DNA of 64,000 nt from Roseobacter sp. (GTDB taxonomy: Bacteria > Pseudomonadota > Alphaproteobacteria > Rhodobacterales > Rhodobacteraceae), in contig JADFAE010000004.1 of NCBI GenBank assembly GCA_015665415.1, forward strand, positions 186,001 to 250,000. The letters run 5' to 3'. Positions 1 through 9,084 of the stretch are shown piece by piece (the stretch's first letter is position 1; every line of letters begins with the position of its first letter). Under the pieces are notes generated by a model. It ran no database searches. It was given only the letters and a program-made list of their open reading frames with translations, and had not been told where the DNA came from. A program made the position numbers and the translations under genes.

Positions 1-26
1 CAATACTTAAAAGCACCTCCCGCCAG

Positions 27-57
27 CCGGGCAAGCGCCGCACCTGGTCTTGCCCGG
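27..57. repeat. Inverted repeat near window edge
   Basis: Nine-base arms CCGGGCAAG (27-35) and CTTGCCCGG (49-57) are exact reverse complements around a 13-base loop. No T-run follows on either strand. It may belong to a gene outside the window. Confidence 0.4.
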
Positions 58-67
58 AGCCACACAC

Positions 68-102
68 AAAAAAGGGCCGCGCCGGATGTCCGGTGCGACC
101 CT
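68..102 (-). terminator. Rho-independent terminator of ndk
   Basis: On the minus strand a GC-rich stem with an ACAT loop is followed directly by a run of six T. It lies about 30 bases after the ndk stop codon and fits an intrinsic terminator. Confidence 0.8.
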
Positions 103-131
103 CTCAATCGAACTCTCGTCAGAGAGCTGGC

Positions 132-554
132 TTAGCCAACCAGCTCGAGACCGGAGAAGAAATAGGCGATTTCAACGGCTGCGGTTTCAGGCGCGTCGGA
201 ACCGTGCACGGAGTTTTCGCCAACGGATTCGGCAAACTCGGCGCGGATGGTGCCGGCGGCGGCGTCGGCTGGGTTGGTGGCGCCCATGACTTCGCGGTTT
301 TTCGCGATGGCGTCTTCGCCTTCCAGAACCTGAGCAACGATTGGCGCGGAGGCCATGAATTCGCACAGCTCGTCATAGAAGGGACGCTCAGCGTGCACTT
401 CGTAGAATTTGCCAGCCTGGGCTTTGGTCAGGTGGATCCGCTTTTGTGCGACGACGCGCAGGCCAGCTTCTTCGAATTTGGCGTTGATCGCGCCGGTCAG
501 GTTGCGGCGGGTTGCATCGGGTTTGATGATCGAGAAAGTGCGTTGCAGAGCCAT
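132..554 (-). CDS. ndk: Nucleoside diphosphate kinase
   Basis: Transfers the gamma phosphate from ATP to other (d)NDPs through a phosphohistidine, balancing NTP pools in the cytoplasm. The 140-residue length is that of a normal bacterial Ndk. The N-terminus has the conserved IIKPDA segment and the active-site histidine is His117 in the NSVHGSD motif. It starts with ATG, ends at a clear terminator, and appears to be monocistronic, with the exporter gene next to it on the same strand. The assignment rests on these family motifs and is very secure. Confidence 0.97.
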   Translation of the reverse strand: MALQRTFSIIKPDATRRNLTGAINAKFEEAGLRVVAQKRIHLTKAQAGKFYEVHAERPFYDELCEFMASAPIVAQVLEGEDAIAKNREVMGATNPADAAAGTIRAEFAESVGENSVHGSDAPETAAVEIAYFFSGLELVG

Positions 555-680
555 CGGGCGTTCTCCATATGAATGAAGGGTCGCTGAAATTCGCGACCCG
601 TAGATATCGCGCGCCGCCTAACATGCCTAAGCGCACTTGGGAAGGGGAGAGTTCACCTTAGGCAGAAATTGCAGGACATC

Positions 681-1883
681 TCAGGCGGTTTCTTCCAAGG
701 GATCACGCATATCGACCCAGCGCACATATAGCGCCGCTGCCAGGGCGCAAAAGCTGGACAACAATATGATCCAAAGCACCATGAATGGTGCATTCTGCGG
801 CGTCACAAGGAACCCGGTCACCGTCGTCATCACCGCGCCCAAAGCCACCACCATGGCGCCTGACAACCCCGAGGCACTGCCCGCCAGATGCGGGCGCACC
901 GACATCAAGCCCGCGCTGGCATTGGCCACGGTCAACCCATTGCCAAACCCCACCGCAATCGCCGCGCCAAAGAACACCAATGTGCCCCCCTGCCCGGACC
1001 AGAACAGCGCCAACCCCAGCAAGGGGCCAATCACCGCCGACACCCGCCCGGCCAATATCAGCGAGATCAGCGAGACCCGCTGCGCAAGGCGACCGGTGAC
1101 AAAATTGCCCACCATGAAACCGCCGGTGATAATTCCGATGCCCAGCCCCACTTGCGCCGGGTTGAGATCAAACCAGGCCGCCGCCACCAAGGGGGCTCCG
1201 GTGATGAAGGCGTAGAAACCGCCAATGGAAAAGGCCATGCAGAAGCTGTAGCCCCAGAACCGACGCGCCGCCAACAGCTCTGGATAGGTCCGCAACTGGG
1301 CCCCAAAGGTGGCAGCGCGGTTGTGATTGGTCTCTCCCCAATCTCCCCAACACAGCAGCAACATGCCAAATCCCAGCAGGCTGTAGAGTACAAAGCTGGA
1401 ACGCCAGCCAAACAACATATCCAAGGCCCCGCCCAGCATCGGCCCCAACATCGGCGCCAGCGCCATGGCCATGGTGACATAGCCCAGTTTGCTGGCAGCC
1501 TCGCGCGTGCTGTACATATCACGAATGGAGGCGCGCGCGATCACCTGCCCCGCCACCACCATCCCCTGCAACATGCGAAAGCCGAGAAACACCCAGATCG
1601 ACTGCGCCATCACACAGCCAATCGAGGCCAGGGTGAACACCAGCATCGAGACCAGCAAGATGGGGCGTCTGCCAAAGCGGTCCGACAGCGGGCCCATGAT
1701 CAGCTGCAGCACGGCTGACAGTGCCAGATACCCCCCCAGGCTGAGGTTCACCAGACTGTAGCTAACCTCAAAATCATCGGCAATCCGGGCCAATGAGGGC
1801 AGGAACATATTGAGCGACAGAACCGCCAGCGCAGTGCTGAAGGTCAATGTCGCAAGATGTGGAGCCCTTTGCGCCGCGCGCAT
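681..1883 (-). CDS. Bcr/CflA-type multidrug efflux MFS transporter
   Basis: A proton-driven exporter of the inner membrane, probably for drugs or small metabolites. The 400 residues form about twelve hydrophobic helices. The MFS motif A, GPLSDRFGRRP, follows helix 2 at about residues 65-75, and the N-terminal half resembles the drug:H+ antiporter-1 group (Bcr/CflA). A GTG lies directly upstream of the ATG. I prefer the ATG at 1883 because AGGTG sits about six bases before it. Substrate cannot be deduced. The gene is followed at some distance by ndk on the same strand and is divergent from the ABC-F gene. Confidence 0.85.
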   Translation of the reverse strand: MRAAQRAPHLATLTFSTALAVLSLNMFLPSLARIADDFEVSYSLVNLSLGGYLALSAVLQLIMGPLSDRFGRRPILLVSMLVFTLASIGCVMAQSIWVFLGFRMLQGMVVAGQVIARASIRDMYSTREAASKLGYVTMAMALAPMLGPMLGGALDMLFGWRSSFVLYSLLGFGMLLLCWGDWGETNHNRAATFGAQLRTYPELLAARRFWGYSFCMAFSIGGFYAFITGAPLVAAAWFDLNPAQVGLGIGIITGGFMVGNFVTGRLAQRVSLISLILAGRVSAVIGPLLGLALFWSGQGGTLVFFGAAIAVGFGNGLTVANASAGLMSVRPHLAGSASGLSGAMVVALGAVMTTVTGFLVTPQNAPFMVLWIILLSSFCALAAALYVRWVDMRDPLEETA

Positions 1884-1986
1884 CACATCACCTAAAGGTT
1901 GGGAAGTAAGAGTTTATTCCCCTCTCAGCTAGCAGCATTCCGCCCACGTGACCAGCCGCCTGCCGCCAATGTGACGCGACAGTATT

Positions 1987-2027
1987 GTGAGGCTCTGCCT
2001 CACACTCCGAAGTATTTTTGGAAAGAC
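1987..2027 (+). repeat. Dispersed palindromic repeat, copy 1
   Basis: A 7-base palindrome GTGAGGC/GCCTCAC with a TCT loop (1987-2003) is followed by a TATTTTTGG-containing tail. The same palindrome with a related tail occurs on the minus strand at 40205-40250. It lies between the divergent efflux and ABC-F genes. Confidence 0.6.
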
Positions 2028-2144
2028 ATCAGGGCGGGCAGGCCCGGTGCTAAAGTGCGGCGGAACTGCAGGAAACACCAGGAAGCGCGCGAACAGGTCG
2101 GATACGGATTGACAAGTCGCAGACACTGCGACAGTGCTCGGCCC

Positions 2145-4004
2145 ATGCTACGTATTCAGGATATCACCTATTCGGTTGAAGGCCGCCCTCTGTTCGATGA
2201 GGCCAGTGCCACCATTCCCACCGGCCACAAAGTTGGCCTAGTGGGGCGCAACGGCACCGGTAAGACGACTTTGTTTCGCCTCATCAGGGGCGAGCTGGCG
2301 CTCGAGAACGGCTCCATCACCCTGCCCTCGAAGGCGCAGATCGGTGGCATCGCCCAGGAGGCACCCGCCTCGGATGTCTCACTGATCGACACCGTGCTGG
2401 CCGCCGATACCGAACGCGCGGCGCTGATGGCCGAGGCCGAGACCACAACCGACCCCAGCCGCATCGCCGAAGTGCAGACCCGGCTTGCCGATATCGATGC
2501 CTGGTCCGCCGAGGCCCGTGCGGCCTCGATCCTCAAGGGGCTGGGTTTTGACGAAGAGGCACAGGCCCGCCCCTGCGCTGATTTCTCTGGCGGCTGGCGG
2601 ATGCGGGTGGCCCTGGCGGCGGTGCTGTTCTCGGAACCGGACCTGTTGCTGCTGGATGAGCCCACCAACTACCTGGATCTGGAGGGCGCGCTTTGGCTTG
2701 AGGCCTATCTGGTCAAATACCCTCATACGGTGATCATCATCAGCCACGACCGTGAGCTTCTGAACCGCTCTGTCGGTGGTATTCTGCATCTTGAGGACCG
2801 CAAGGTCACCTATTACGGCGGCAATTACGATCAGTTTGCCCGTCAGCGCGCGGCCAACCGTGCCAATCAGGCGGCCCAGGCCAAGAAGCAAGACGCCCGT
2901 CGCGCCCATTTGCAGAGCTTTGTCGACCGCTTCAAAGCTAAGGCCAGCAAGGCCAAGCAGGCGCAGAGCCGGGTTAAAATGCTGGAAAAAATGGAAACCA
3001 TCCGCGCGCCCGAAGATGCCGCGCGCACCGTTTTCACCTTTCCAACCCCGGAAGAGCTGTCGCCGCCCATCATCGCCACCGAAGGCGTCAAGGTCGGCTA
3101 TGGCGACAAGGTGATCCTGAGCAAGCTGGACCTGCGCATCGACCAGGACGATCGCATCGCCTTGCTGGGCAAGAACGGGGAAGGCAAGTCGACCCTATCC
3201 AAGATGCTGTCGGCACGGCTGGCACCGATGGGTGGCAAGATGAGCCAATCCGGCAAACTGCGTATCGGCTTCTTTGCCCAGCACCAGGTGGATGAGCTCT
3301 ATATCGACGAGACCCCGCTGCAGCACCTGATCCGCGAACGCCCGACCGAAGGTCAGCCGCGCCTGCGCGCACGCCTAGCGGGTTTTGGTCTGGGGGCCGA
3401 TCAGGCCGATACTGAGGTGGGCCGCCTGTCGGGGGGGCAAAAGGCACGTCTGTCGCTGCTCTTGGCAACGCTGGATGCACCACATCTTTTGATCCTCGAT
3501 GAGCCGACCAACCACCTGGACATCGAAAGCCGTGAAGCCCTGGTTGAGGCGCTCACCGCCTATACCGGTGCGGTGATCCTGGTCAGCCACGACATGCACC
3601 TGCTGTCCCTGGTCGCCGATCGCCTTTGGCTGGTCTCCAAAGGCACGGTGAAACCCTATGAGGGAGATCTTGCCTCGTATCGCAGCCTGCTGTTAGAAAA
3701 GGACAAACCTGCCCCAAAAGCCAAGGTAGCCAAAGAGAAACCCAAACCCGCGCGCCCGTCGCGTGATGCCATCCTGACGCTGCGCAAGGAGGCCCGCAAA
3801 TCGGAAGACCGGGTCAACAAGCTCACCCAGATGAAGGACAAGCTGGACAGCAAGCTGGCCGATCCCGAACTCTACGAGCCGGAAAAGAAAGACGAAGCCC
3901 GGGTCTGGCAGGGCAAACACGCCGAGGTCATCGAGGCATTGGAGCGGGCTGAAATGCTGTGGATGCGGGCGCTTGAGAAATTGGAGAAGGCCGAAGCCCT
4001 ATGA
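2145..4004 (+). CDS. ABC-F ATPase, YheS-like
   Basis: A soluble tandem ATPase of the ABC-F group; characterised members act on the ribosome, not as transporters. The 619 residues contain two nucleotide-binding domains: Walker A GRNGTGKT at 34-41, a first signature FSGGWRMR, Walker B ending LDEPTNYLD, then a second Walker A GKNGEGKS, signature LSGGQKARL and LDEPTNHLD. A charged linker joins them and a Lys/Glu-rich C-terminal coiled coil follows. The signature and length resemble E. coli YheS. The frame is open further upstream, but homology begins at this ATG and no good ribosome-binding site is visible. Its stop overlaps the start of the marC-family gene (ATGA). Confidence 0.9.
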   Translation: MLRIQDITYSVEGRPLFDEASATIPTGHKVGLVGRNGTGKTTLFRLIRGELALENGSITLPSKAQIGGIAQEAPASDVSLIDTVLAADTERAALMAEAETTTDPSRIAEVQTRLADIDAWSAEARAASILKGLGFDEEAQARPCADFSGGWRMRVALAAVLFSEPDLLLLDEPTNYLDLEGALWLEAYLVKYPHTVIIISHDRELLNRSVGGILHLEDRKVTYYGGNYDQFARQRAANRANQAAQAKKQDARRAHLQSFVDRFKAKASKAKQAQSRVKMLEKMETIRAPEDAARTVFTFPTPEELSPPIIATEGVKVGYGDKVILSKLDLRIDQDDRIALLGKNGEGKSTLSKMLSARLAPMGGKMSQSGKLRIGFFAQHQVDELYIDETPLQHLIRERPTEGQPRLRARLAGFGLGADQADTEVGRLSGGQKARLSLLLATLDAPHLLILDEPTNHLDIESREALVEALTAYTGAVILVSHDMHLLSLVADRLWLVSKGTVKPYEGDLASYRSLLLEKDKPAPKAKVAKEKPKPARPSRDAILTLRKEARKSEDRVNKLTQMKDKLDSKLADPELYEPEKKDEARVWQGKHAEVIEALERAEMLWMRALEKLEKAEAL

Positions 4005-4624
4005 TCGACACCGCCTTTCTCATCACCTCATTTGTCACCCTGTTTGTGATCATTGATCCGATCGGATTGACGCCGATCTTTCTGGCGCTGACCCAGGGCA
4101 GCTCCCCCCGAGAACGGCGCTCCATCGCGCTGCGCTCTGCGGTTACCGCGACCTTCCTGCTGGCGCTCTTCACCCTGTTTGGCGAGGCAGTTCTGGGTTT
4201 TGCCGGCATCTCCATGGCTGCCTTTCGGGTCGCCGGCGGTGTGCTTTTGTTTCTCACCGCGTTGGACATGCTATTTGAACGGCGCACCAAACGGCGGGAG
4301 AACCAGGGGGAAGAGGCGGTGGAGGTGGAAGACCCGTCGGTCTTTCCGATTTCGATCCCGCTGATTGCCGGCCCAGGTTCGATTGCGACGGTGATCCTGC
4401 TGGCGGGACAGAAACCGGGCTTTGAGGGCTTTGCGCTGGTGATGGGCGTGGTGGTAGCCGTGATCATCGTCATGCTGGCCATGTTCCTGGCTTCCGGCTT
4501 TCTCGAGCGCTTGCTGGGCAAGACTGGTATCAATGTCGTGACCCGTCTGCTGGGTATGCTTTTGGCGGCGCTTTCGGTGCAATTTGTGCTGGACGGGCTG
4601 CGCGACTTTGGGTTCGCGGCCTAG
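4001..4624 (+). CDS. MarC family integral membrane protein
   Basis: A 207-residue inner-membrane protein with about six hydrophobic helices, belonging to the MarC (UPF0056) family. The FVIIDPIGLTPIFL segment near residues 16-29 and the IPLIAGPGSIATVI segment in the middle are family hallmarks. The earlier link of MarC to multiple antibiotic resistance has not been upheld, so the molecular role is unknown. The ATG overlaps the ABC-F stop by four bases, so the two are co-translated, which does not by itself prove a shared function. Confidence 0.88.
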   Translation: MIDTAFLITSFVTLFVIIDPIGLTPIFLALTQGSSPRERRSIALRSAVTATFLLALFTLFGEAVLGFAGISMAAFRVAGGVLLFLTALDMLFERRTKRRENQGEEAVEVEDPSVFPISIPLIAGPGSIATVILLAGQKPGFEGFALVMGVVVAVIIVMLAMFLASGFLERLLGKTGINVVTRLLGMLLAALSVQFVLDGLRDFGFAA

Positions 4625-4710
4625 ACTAATACATCAGATCCCCTAGATAAGAAAGGCGTCGGGCAAGGGCTGCGGCGCCAACAGCCCGCTTGGATAGGAG
4701 CGCCCTCCCC

Positions 4711-5292
4711 ATGGAAGACCTCGACTATGGCCGCCTGATCTATCTTGGATTGCTGCTCTGCGCGGTGGGATCCTGGGTCTTTGTCCAGAACCGCCAAAGC
4801 CTCAGCACCACAGTGCAACAGATCGCCGTCTGGGCCTTCATCTTTCTAGGCGTCATCGCTGGCTACGGTCTGTGGGGTGATATCCGCAACACCCTGCAAC
4901 CGCGCCAATCGGTGCTGAGCGAAGTCGGCCAGGTCACCGTGCCTCGTTCAACAGATGGCCACTATTATCTCACGCTGATGGTCAATGGGGCGCCGATAGA
5001 ATTTCTGGTGGATACCGGGGCAAGCGACGTGGTTCTGAGCACCCAGGATGCAAGGCGCGCTGGGATTGATCTGGATAAACTGACCTATTTCGGCCGTGCC
5101 AATACCGCAAACGGCCAGGTCCGCACAGCACCTGTATGGATTGATGAGCTGGCTTTGGGTGCGATCCGCGACCATGATCTTCGCGTTTCGGTAAACGAAG
5201 GAGACATGGACAAGTCGCTTTTGGGCATGGCCTATCTGCAGCGCTGGTCGCGGATAGAGATCCGCAATGGCGCATTGGTTCTCACCCGTTAG
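4711..5292 (+). CDS. Membrane-anchored clan AA aspartic protease (TIGR02281-like)
   Basis: A retropepsin-like single-domain aspartic protease of 193 residues. Two hydrophobic helices lie near residues 8-26 and 38-55, then a soluble domain carries the active-site motif LVDTGASDVVLS, with the catalytic Asp101 in DTGAS. A second flap-like stretch SLLGMAYLQRW lies near the C-terminus, as in the TIGR02281 family. Such proteins act as dimers; substrates in alphaproteobacteria are unknown. The ATG at 4711 has AGGAG ten bases upstream. A TTG 21 bases earlier is in frame but less likely. Convergent with the PilZ gene. Confidence 0.85.
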   Translation: MEDLDYGRLIYLGLLLCAVGSWVFVQNRQSLSTTVQQIAVWAFIFLGVIAGYGLWGDIRNTLQPRQSVLSEVGQVTVPRSTDGHYYLTLMVNGAPIEFLVDTGASDVVLSTQDARRAGIDLDKLTYFGRANTANGQVRTAPVWIDELALGAIRDHDLRVSVNEGDMDKSLLGMAYLQRWSRIEIRNGALVLTR

Positions 5293-5354
5293 TCCGGTAA
5301 AACAGACGCATTCGCGCCTGGGCAGAGGGTCAACAGCCCCTGCTGACCACGGTC

Positions 5355-6347
5355 TCAACTCGTAGCCACCAATTGATCCAGATGATCCACACCCATGAGC
5401 CTTTTGAACTCAAGACCAAAGTAGTTCCCGTTGCGCCACAACACCCGGGCCGGAATTGACCAACTCGCGTAGGTAATCGTGTGTTCAGAAAAAACCAATT
5501 TCTTTTCAGGCACATTCACTTCGACCTCAGCACCAACCGGACAGGTCGCTTCCGATTTCACCTTAGCTCCAATCTGGCTAACATCGACAATTTGAGCCTC
5601 GATCAGTTCATTCTGTTGGGAATTATGGACCAGGCAATCTGCATTGCAAATGTATCGCTTTTTCTTGCGCGAGTTGATCTTGTTGATACGATCAAATACC
5701 AGGAAAGCGATCACACCCACGATAAGAAGAAAGATGGCTCCGATGCTAGCGGTCTTGCTGGAGATCAATGAGTCCGCTGCGGTGCCTGCCCGCTTAGCCC
5801 CATCCCGTTGACCAGTATAGCAAGGCAACGCCACCAGCTGCTGACGATATTGGTTCAATTTTCTACGCAGCTGCATTTTTCGCGCCGCCTCGGAGGCCTT
5901 GAACTGGCCACCGATACTCCGGATCTTTAATAGAGCTTTTTGAAGGGCAATGAATTTCGCGGTCGGAGCGCTTATCGTGCCAAAACCATTTTCCTCAAGT
6001 TCCAACCTCAGGTCGACCACCGAAGTGCGGCCCAGAAATTTCCCCAACTGCCCTGCCGCCTTGGGATTGGCCCCAACCTCAACATTGTCCAACAATAGCT
6101 CGCTCAGATGGACCAAGGTCGCAAGGTCATCAAATACGGCACACTCAGGTTCACTTGCTGCTGATCTGCCGGAGCCACCCAACATCACCGCAGCCAGGGT
6201 AAAGACGCAGAACAGGTTTTGCACAGCTTTTGGCACACCACCCAAGACAAAGCCACACTTTCGGGTTGAAATCTTGGCCTCCACACGACGAGGTGGAACC
6301 TCATCTTGGTCTTTCCGTCTCGGAGCAATTTCGACGCAGTTACTCAT
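5355..6347 (-). CDS. Transmembrane PilZ-domain protein, putative c-di-GMP effector
   Basis: A 330-residue protein with unusual layout: a basic N-terminus, a hydrophobic segment at about 43-58, a roughly 140-residue helical region predicted periplasmic, a second helix at 200-219 and a C-terminal PilZ domain at about 225-325. The two c-di-GMP contact motifs are present: RKKKR (227-231) and DVSQIG (255-260, the D/NxSxxG motif). I infer a membrane protein that couples cyclic-di-GMP in the cytoplasm to a periplasmic domain of unknown role. The ATG at 6347 has AGGT nine bases upstream; an in-frame TTG at 6398 would add 17 residues. Coding GC looks lower than that of the neighbours. Confidence 0.8.
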   Translation of the reverse strand: MSNCVEIAPRRKDQDEVPPRRVEAKISTRKCGFVLGGVPKAVQNLFCVFTLAAVMLGGSGRSAASEPECAVFDDLATLVHLSELLLDNVEVGANPKAAGQLGKFLGRTSVVDLRLELEENGFGTISAPTAKFIALQKALLKIRSIGGQFKASEAARKMQLRRKLNQYRQQLVALPCYTGQRDGAKRAGTAADSLISSKTASIGAIFLLIVGVIAFLVFDRINKINSRKKKRYICNADCLVHNSQQNELIEAQIVDVSQIGAKVKSEATCPVGAEVEVNVPEKKLVFSEHTITYASWSIPARVLWRNGNYFGLEFKRLMGVDHLDQLVATS

Positions 6348-6926
6348 TGCACAGTTACCTATACCAAACTGGCGGTCACCCCCTCGGCCAGGACGCAATC
6401 TGGTGACCCAATACTATTTAACAACGCAAACGCGCCACTTGTTTTTTCACGAAAGTATAATTCGACACACAATTGCCGATCAATTTGTGAAATAAACAAC
6501 CCATGGGGAAGCCCGCTCGACAAGAACGACTATTTACGAAATTTTCTAAAAAAATATTACATGCAAGTCGAATACATATTTCACCTACACCTCAATAACG
6601 GAAATCCATCATTGCATTTAACAAGTAAATACAACACATATTCACCCCTAGAGTGCATAACGCAAATTCCAACACAAACTCAAAGAGTTCAGGTCCTGAA
6701 TTTCGCTTCCCTAAATAGATGTAAAACGCTCCAAAACCACCCATTCAGCAATGCCTAGCCTTTGCCACTTCGTTTGGAGGCCCTGACACGACCAAAAACC
6801 CATGGCCGAGCCCGCTTCACGGGCCTAGCGAGAATCAGGGCCCGAAGCCTCTGTTGCGCTTTGCCTGGTTGACGGTTTATGTCTGCGGAAAATTCTTGGT
6901 CGCCGATCTGCTGCGCCTGAAAACAT
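6348..6926. other. AT-rich intergenic block with pilZ promoter region
   Basis: About 580 bases without a convincing gene. From about 6400 to 6760 the sequence is far more AT-rich than the rest of the window, with A/T runs at 6540-6570. Short open frames exist on both strands but lack ribosome-binding sites and recognisable products. A good minus-strand promoter for the PilZ gene lies at 6454-6483. The 6760-6926 part is again GC-rich and contains only a weak hairpin after holC. Confidence 0.6.
6454..6483 (-). promoter_or_regulatory. Candidate sigma-70 promoter for the PilZ gene
   Basis: On the minus strand, -35 TTGATC (6483-6478) and -10 TATACT (6459-6454) are separated by 18 bases. Predicted transcription start near 6447 gives a leader of about 100 bases to the ATG at 6347. 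Confidence 0.5.
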
Positions 6927-7385
6927 TCAGGCTTCGGCCTTCTTTTCCCAACGCCCCGATTCCTCTGACCAGTATTGCGCAAAACATCCAGCGCCAGTCA
7001 GGCTTTTCCATTGCCCGCGCGCCTGCTGAACCGCCTCCGGATCATTGCCATCGAACAGAATGCAAACCCGTTGCAGGGCCTGCACTTCCTGGGGACTGAT
7101 GGTGGCGCCCCCCAACGTCATCACACAGTCCGGCGCATTGGCCGCCTCTGTGGCGGTGGTCAGCAGGATCGGTTGCAACGCGTCGTGGGGGCCGCCCGCC
7201 ACCCCATGGGCCAGAAAACTGACCTCATTGCCCTGCCAGAGACTTTCGTCCAGCCAGGCAAGCTGATCCGCATCCTGCCCACGCACCACAATGCGCCAAC
7301 CGGCACCACGTGCCTTGTCCAACAGAACTGGCAGCGTCACCTGCAAGGGCTTGCGGGTCAGGTGGTAGAAATAGGCGGCCCCCAT
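6927..7385 (-). CDS. holC: DNA polymerase III subunit chi
   Basis: The chi subunit connects the clamp-loader complex to single-stranded DNA-binding protein at the replication fork. The 152-residue protein has the family's N-terminal FYHLTRKPLQVTLPVLLDKA pattern, a central HDALQPILLTT segment and a C-terminal ILFDGNDPEAVQQAR stretch. The gene begins with ATG ten bases after the pepA stop, and pepA-holC linkage is common in alphaproteobacteria, so both are probably transcribed together from upstream of pepA. Confidence 0.93.
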   Translation of the reverse strand: MGAAYFYHLTRKPLQVTLPVLLDKARGAGWRIVVRGQDADQLAWLDESLWQGNEVSFLAHGVAGGPHDALQPILLTTATEAANAPDCVMTLGGATISPQEVQALQRVCILFDGNDPEAVQQARGQWKSLTGAGCFAQYWSEESGRWEKKAEA

Positions 7386-7394
7386 GACTGTCTC

Positions 7395-8870
7395 TTATTC
7401 CGCTTCGAATTTGTCTTTGATCAAGCGGTCCAATGCCATCACGCCCCAGCCCGTGGCCCCTTTGGGCGCATAAGATGTGGCCGTTTTCACCGAGGCCACC
7501 CCGGCAATATCCAGGTGGATCCAGGGCATGTCATCCTTGATGAAGCGCTTGAGGAACTGCGCGGCGGTGATGGACCCGGCCGGACGCCCGCCGACATTCT
7601 TCATGTCGGCAATGCGTGACTTCAGCTGATCATCATAGGCCTGGCCAAGCGGCATGCGCCAGGCGCCCTCGTCGGCGGCTTTGGCGGCGTTGAGGAAGCC
7701 ATTGCACAAAGTATCGTCATTGGAGAAAACGCCAGCGTTTTCATGCCCCAACCCGATAATCACTGCTCCGGTGAGGGTTGCCAGATCAATCACGCCACAG
7801 GGTTTGAACCGTTCCTGTGCGTACCACAGCACATCACACAGCACCAAACGCCCCTCGGCGTCGGTATTGATCACCTCGATGGTGTCGCCCTTCATCGATT
7901 TGACCACATCACCGGGTCGGGTGGCATTGCCGGAGGGCATGTTTTCAACCAGACCAACCAGCCCCACGACATTGGCGCGCGCCTTGCGCAGGGCCAGCGC
8001 CTTCATGGTGCCGGTAACCACGCCAGCACCGCCCATGTCCATGGTCATGTCTTCCATGCCTGCCGCCGGTTTCAACGAGATGCCGCCGGTGTCAAAGACC
8101 ACGCCTTTGCCGACCAGAGCCAATGGGGCCGCATCGGCCTCGCCACCTTTCCACTGCATCACCGCAACCTTGGACGGGCTGTCGGACCCCTGCCCGACAC
8201 AGAGCAGCGCTCCCATGCCCAGCTCTGCCAACGCAGTCTCGTCCAGGATTTCGATCTCAAGGCCGATTTCGGACATGTCTTCGATCCGACGGGCAAATTC
8301 GCTGGTGGTGAGAACATTGGCCGGCTCATTGACCAGATCGCGGGTCATGTGCACGCCTTCGGCCACCGCAGCCAAAGGCGCATAGGCCGCTGTCATCGCA
8401 TCAGCACTTTTGTGGCCGATGGTGATTTCGGCGATTTCCGCGTCGTCCTTGGGGGTCTTGTGATTGTCAAAGCCATAGCTGCGCAGAGCCATACCCATGG
8501 CCAGTTCCGCCGCCTTGGGCATCGAGCCCGCCATCACCGTCAGCGATTTGCCACCTGAGGCCGCCACCAACTTGGCGCCTGCCTGGCGCGCTTCGGTTGG
8601 GGTTACACGCCGCGGCATGACCAGCACATCCAGCGCCTCGGCCTCCATGCCGGCCGGCCAGGCCAGAGAAATCACCGTGCCCGTCTTGTTTTTCTCAAAC
8701 CCAGGAGCCGCAATCAGGCGCGCCAAAGCACCCTTGGTCAGGCGATTGGCGCTGCGCCCGGCCTGATCCATCACCCCCTCCGGCGTGATCAGAACCGCCA
8801 CCCGGCCAGTCATCCCGGAGAGGGCTTTGGGGTCGTAATCGGCAAAGCGGATAGCGGGCAAGGTACTCAT
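7395..8870 (-). CDS. pepA: Leucyl aminopeptidase (M17)
   Basis: Cytosolic two-metal aminopeptidase that removes N-terminal residues from peptides; E. coli PepA also binds DNA at Xer recombination sites. The 491-residue length is normal. The metal-binding and active-site regions are visible: VGKGVVFDTGG at 253-263 and the M17 signature NTDAEGRL at 335-342. ATG start at 8870 with AGGAG about nine bases upstream. First gene of a pepA-holC unit, divergent from the lptF operon across about 210 bases. Confidence 0.96.
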   Translation of the reverse strand: MSTLPAIRFADYDPKALSGMTGRVAVLITPEGVMDQAGRSANRLTKGALARLIAAPGFEKNKTGTVISLAWPAGMEAEALDVLVMPRRVTPTEARQAGAKLVAASGGKSLTVMAGSMPKAAELAMGMALRSYGFDNHKTPKDDAEIAEITIGHKSADAMTAAYAPLAAVAEGVHMTRDLVNEPANVLTTSEFARRIEDMSEIGLEIEILDETALAELGMGALLCVGQGSDSPSKVAVMQWKGGEADAAPLALVGKGVVFDTGGISLKPAAGMEDMTMDMGGAGVVTGTMKALALRKARANVVGLVGLVENMPSGNATRPGDVVKSMKGDTIEVINTDAEGRLVLCDVLWYAQERFKPCGVIDLATLTGAVIIGLGHENAGVFSNDDTLCNGFLNAAKAADEGAWRMPLGQAYDDQLKSRIADMKNVGGRPAGSITAAQFLKRFIKDDMPWIHLDIAGVASVKTATSYAPKGATGWGVMALDRLIKDKFEAE

Positions 8871-9084
8871 GATGCAAGGCTCCTGTCGGGATCAATTCTT
8901 TTGCTGTTGCCCCAACAGGTAACTTGCAGCCTGCGCAATGGCCAGCCCCTGTGGGCAATCCGATTTGGCAAAGGTTAGCCTATCTTGTGTTTGATCCCAC
9001 CCGGAGGACAAATTGCAGTTTTCCCCGGGGAACAATTCCTCTAAGGTCCACCACAATAATAACGGCAGGATCTGGGGGGATCGA

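Noticed and set aside
6755-6982. 75-codon minus-strand frame after holC
   Set aside because: Overlaps the holC end, lacks a ribosome-binding site and is simply Arg/Gln-rich.
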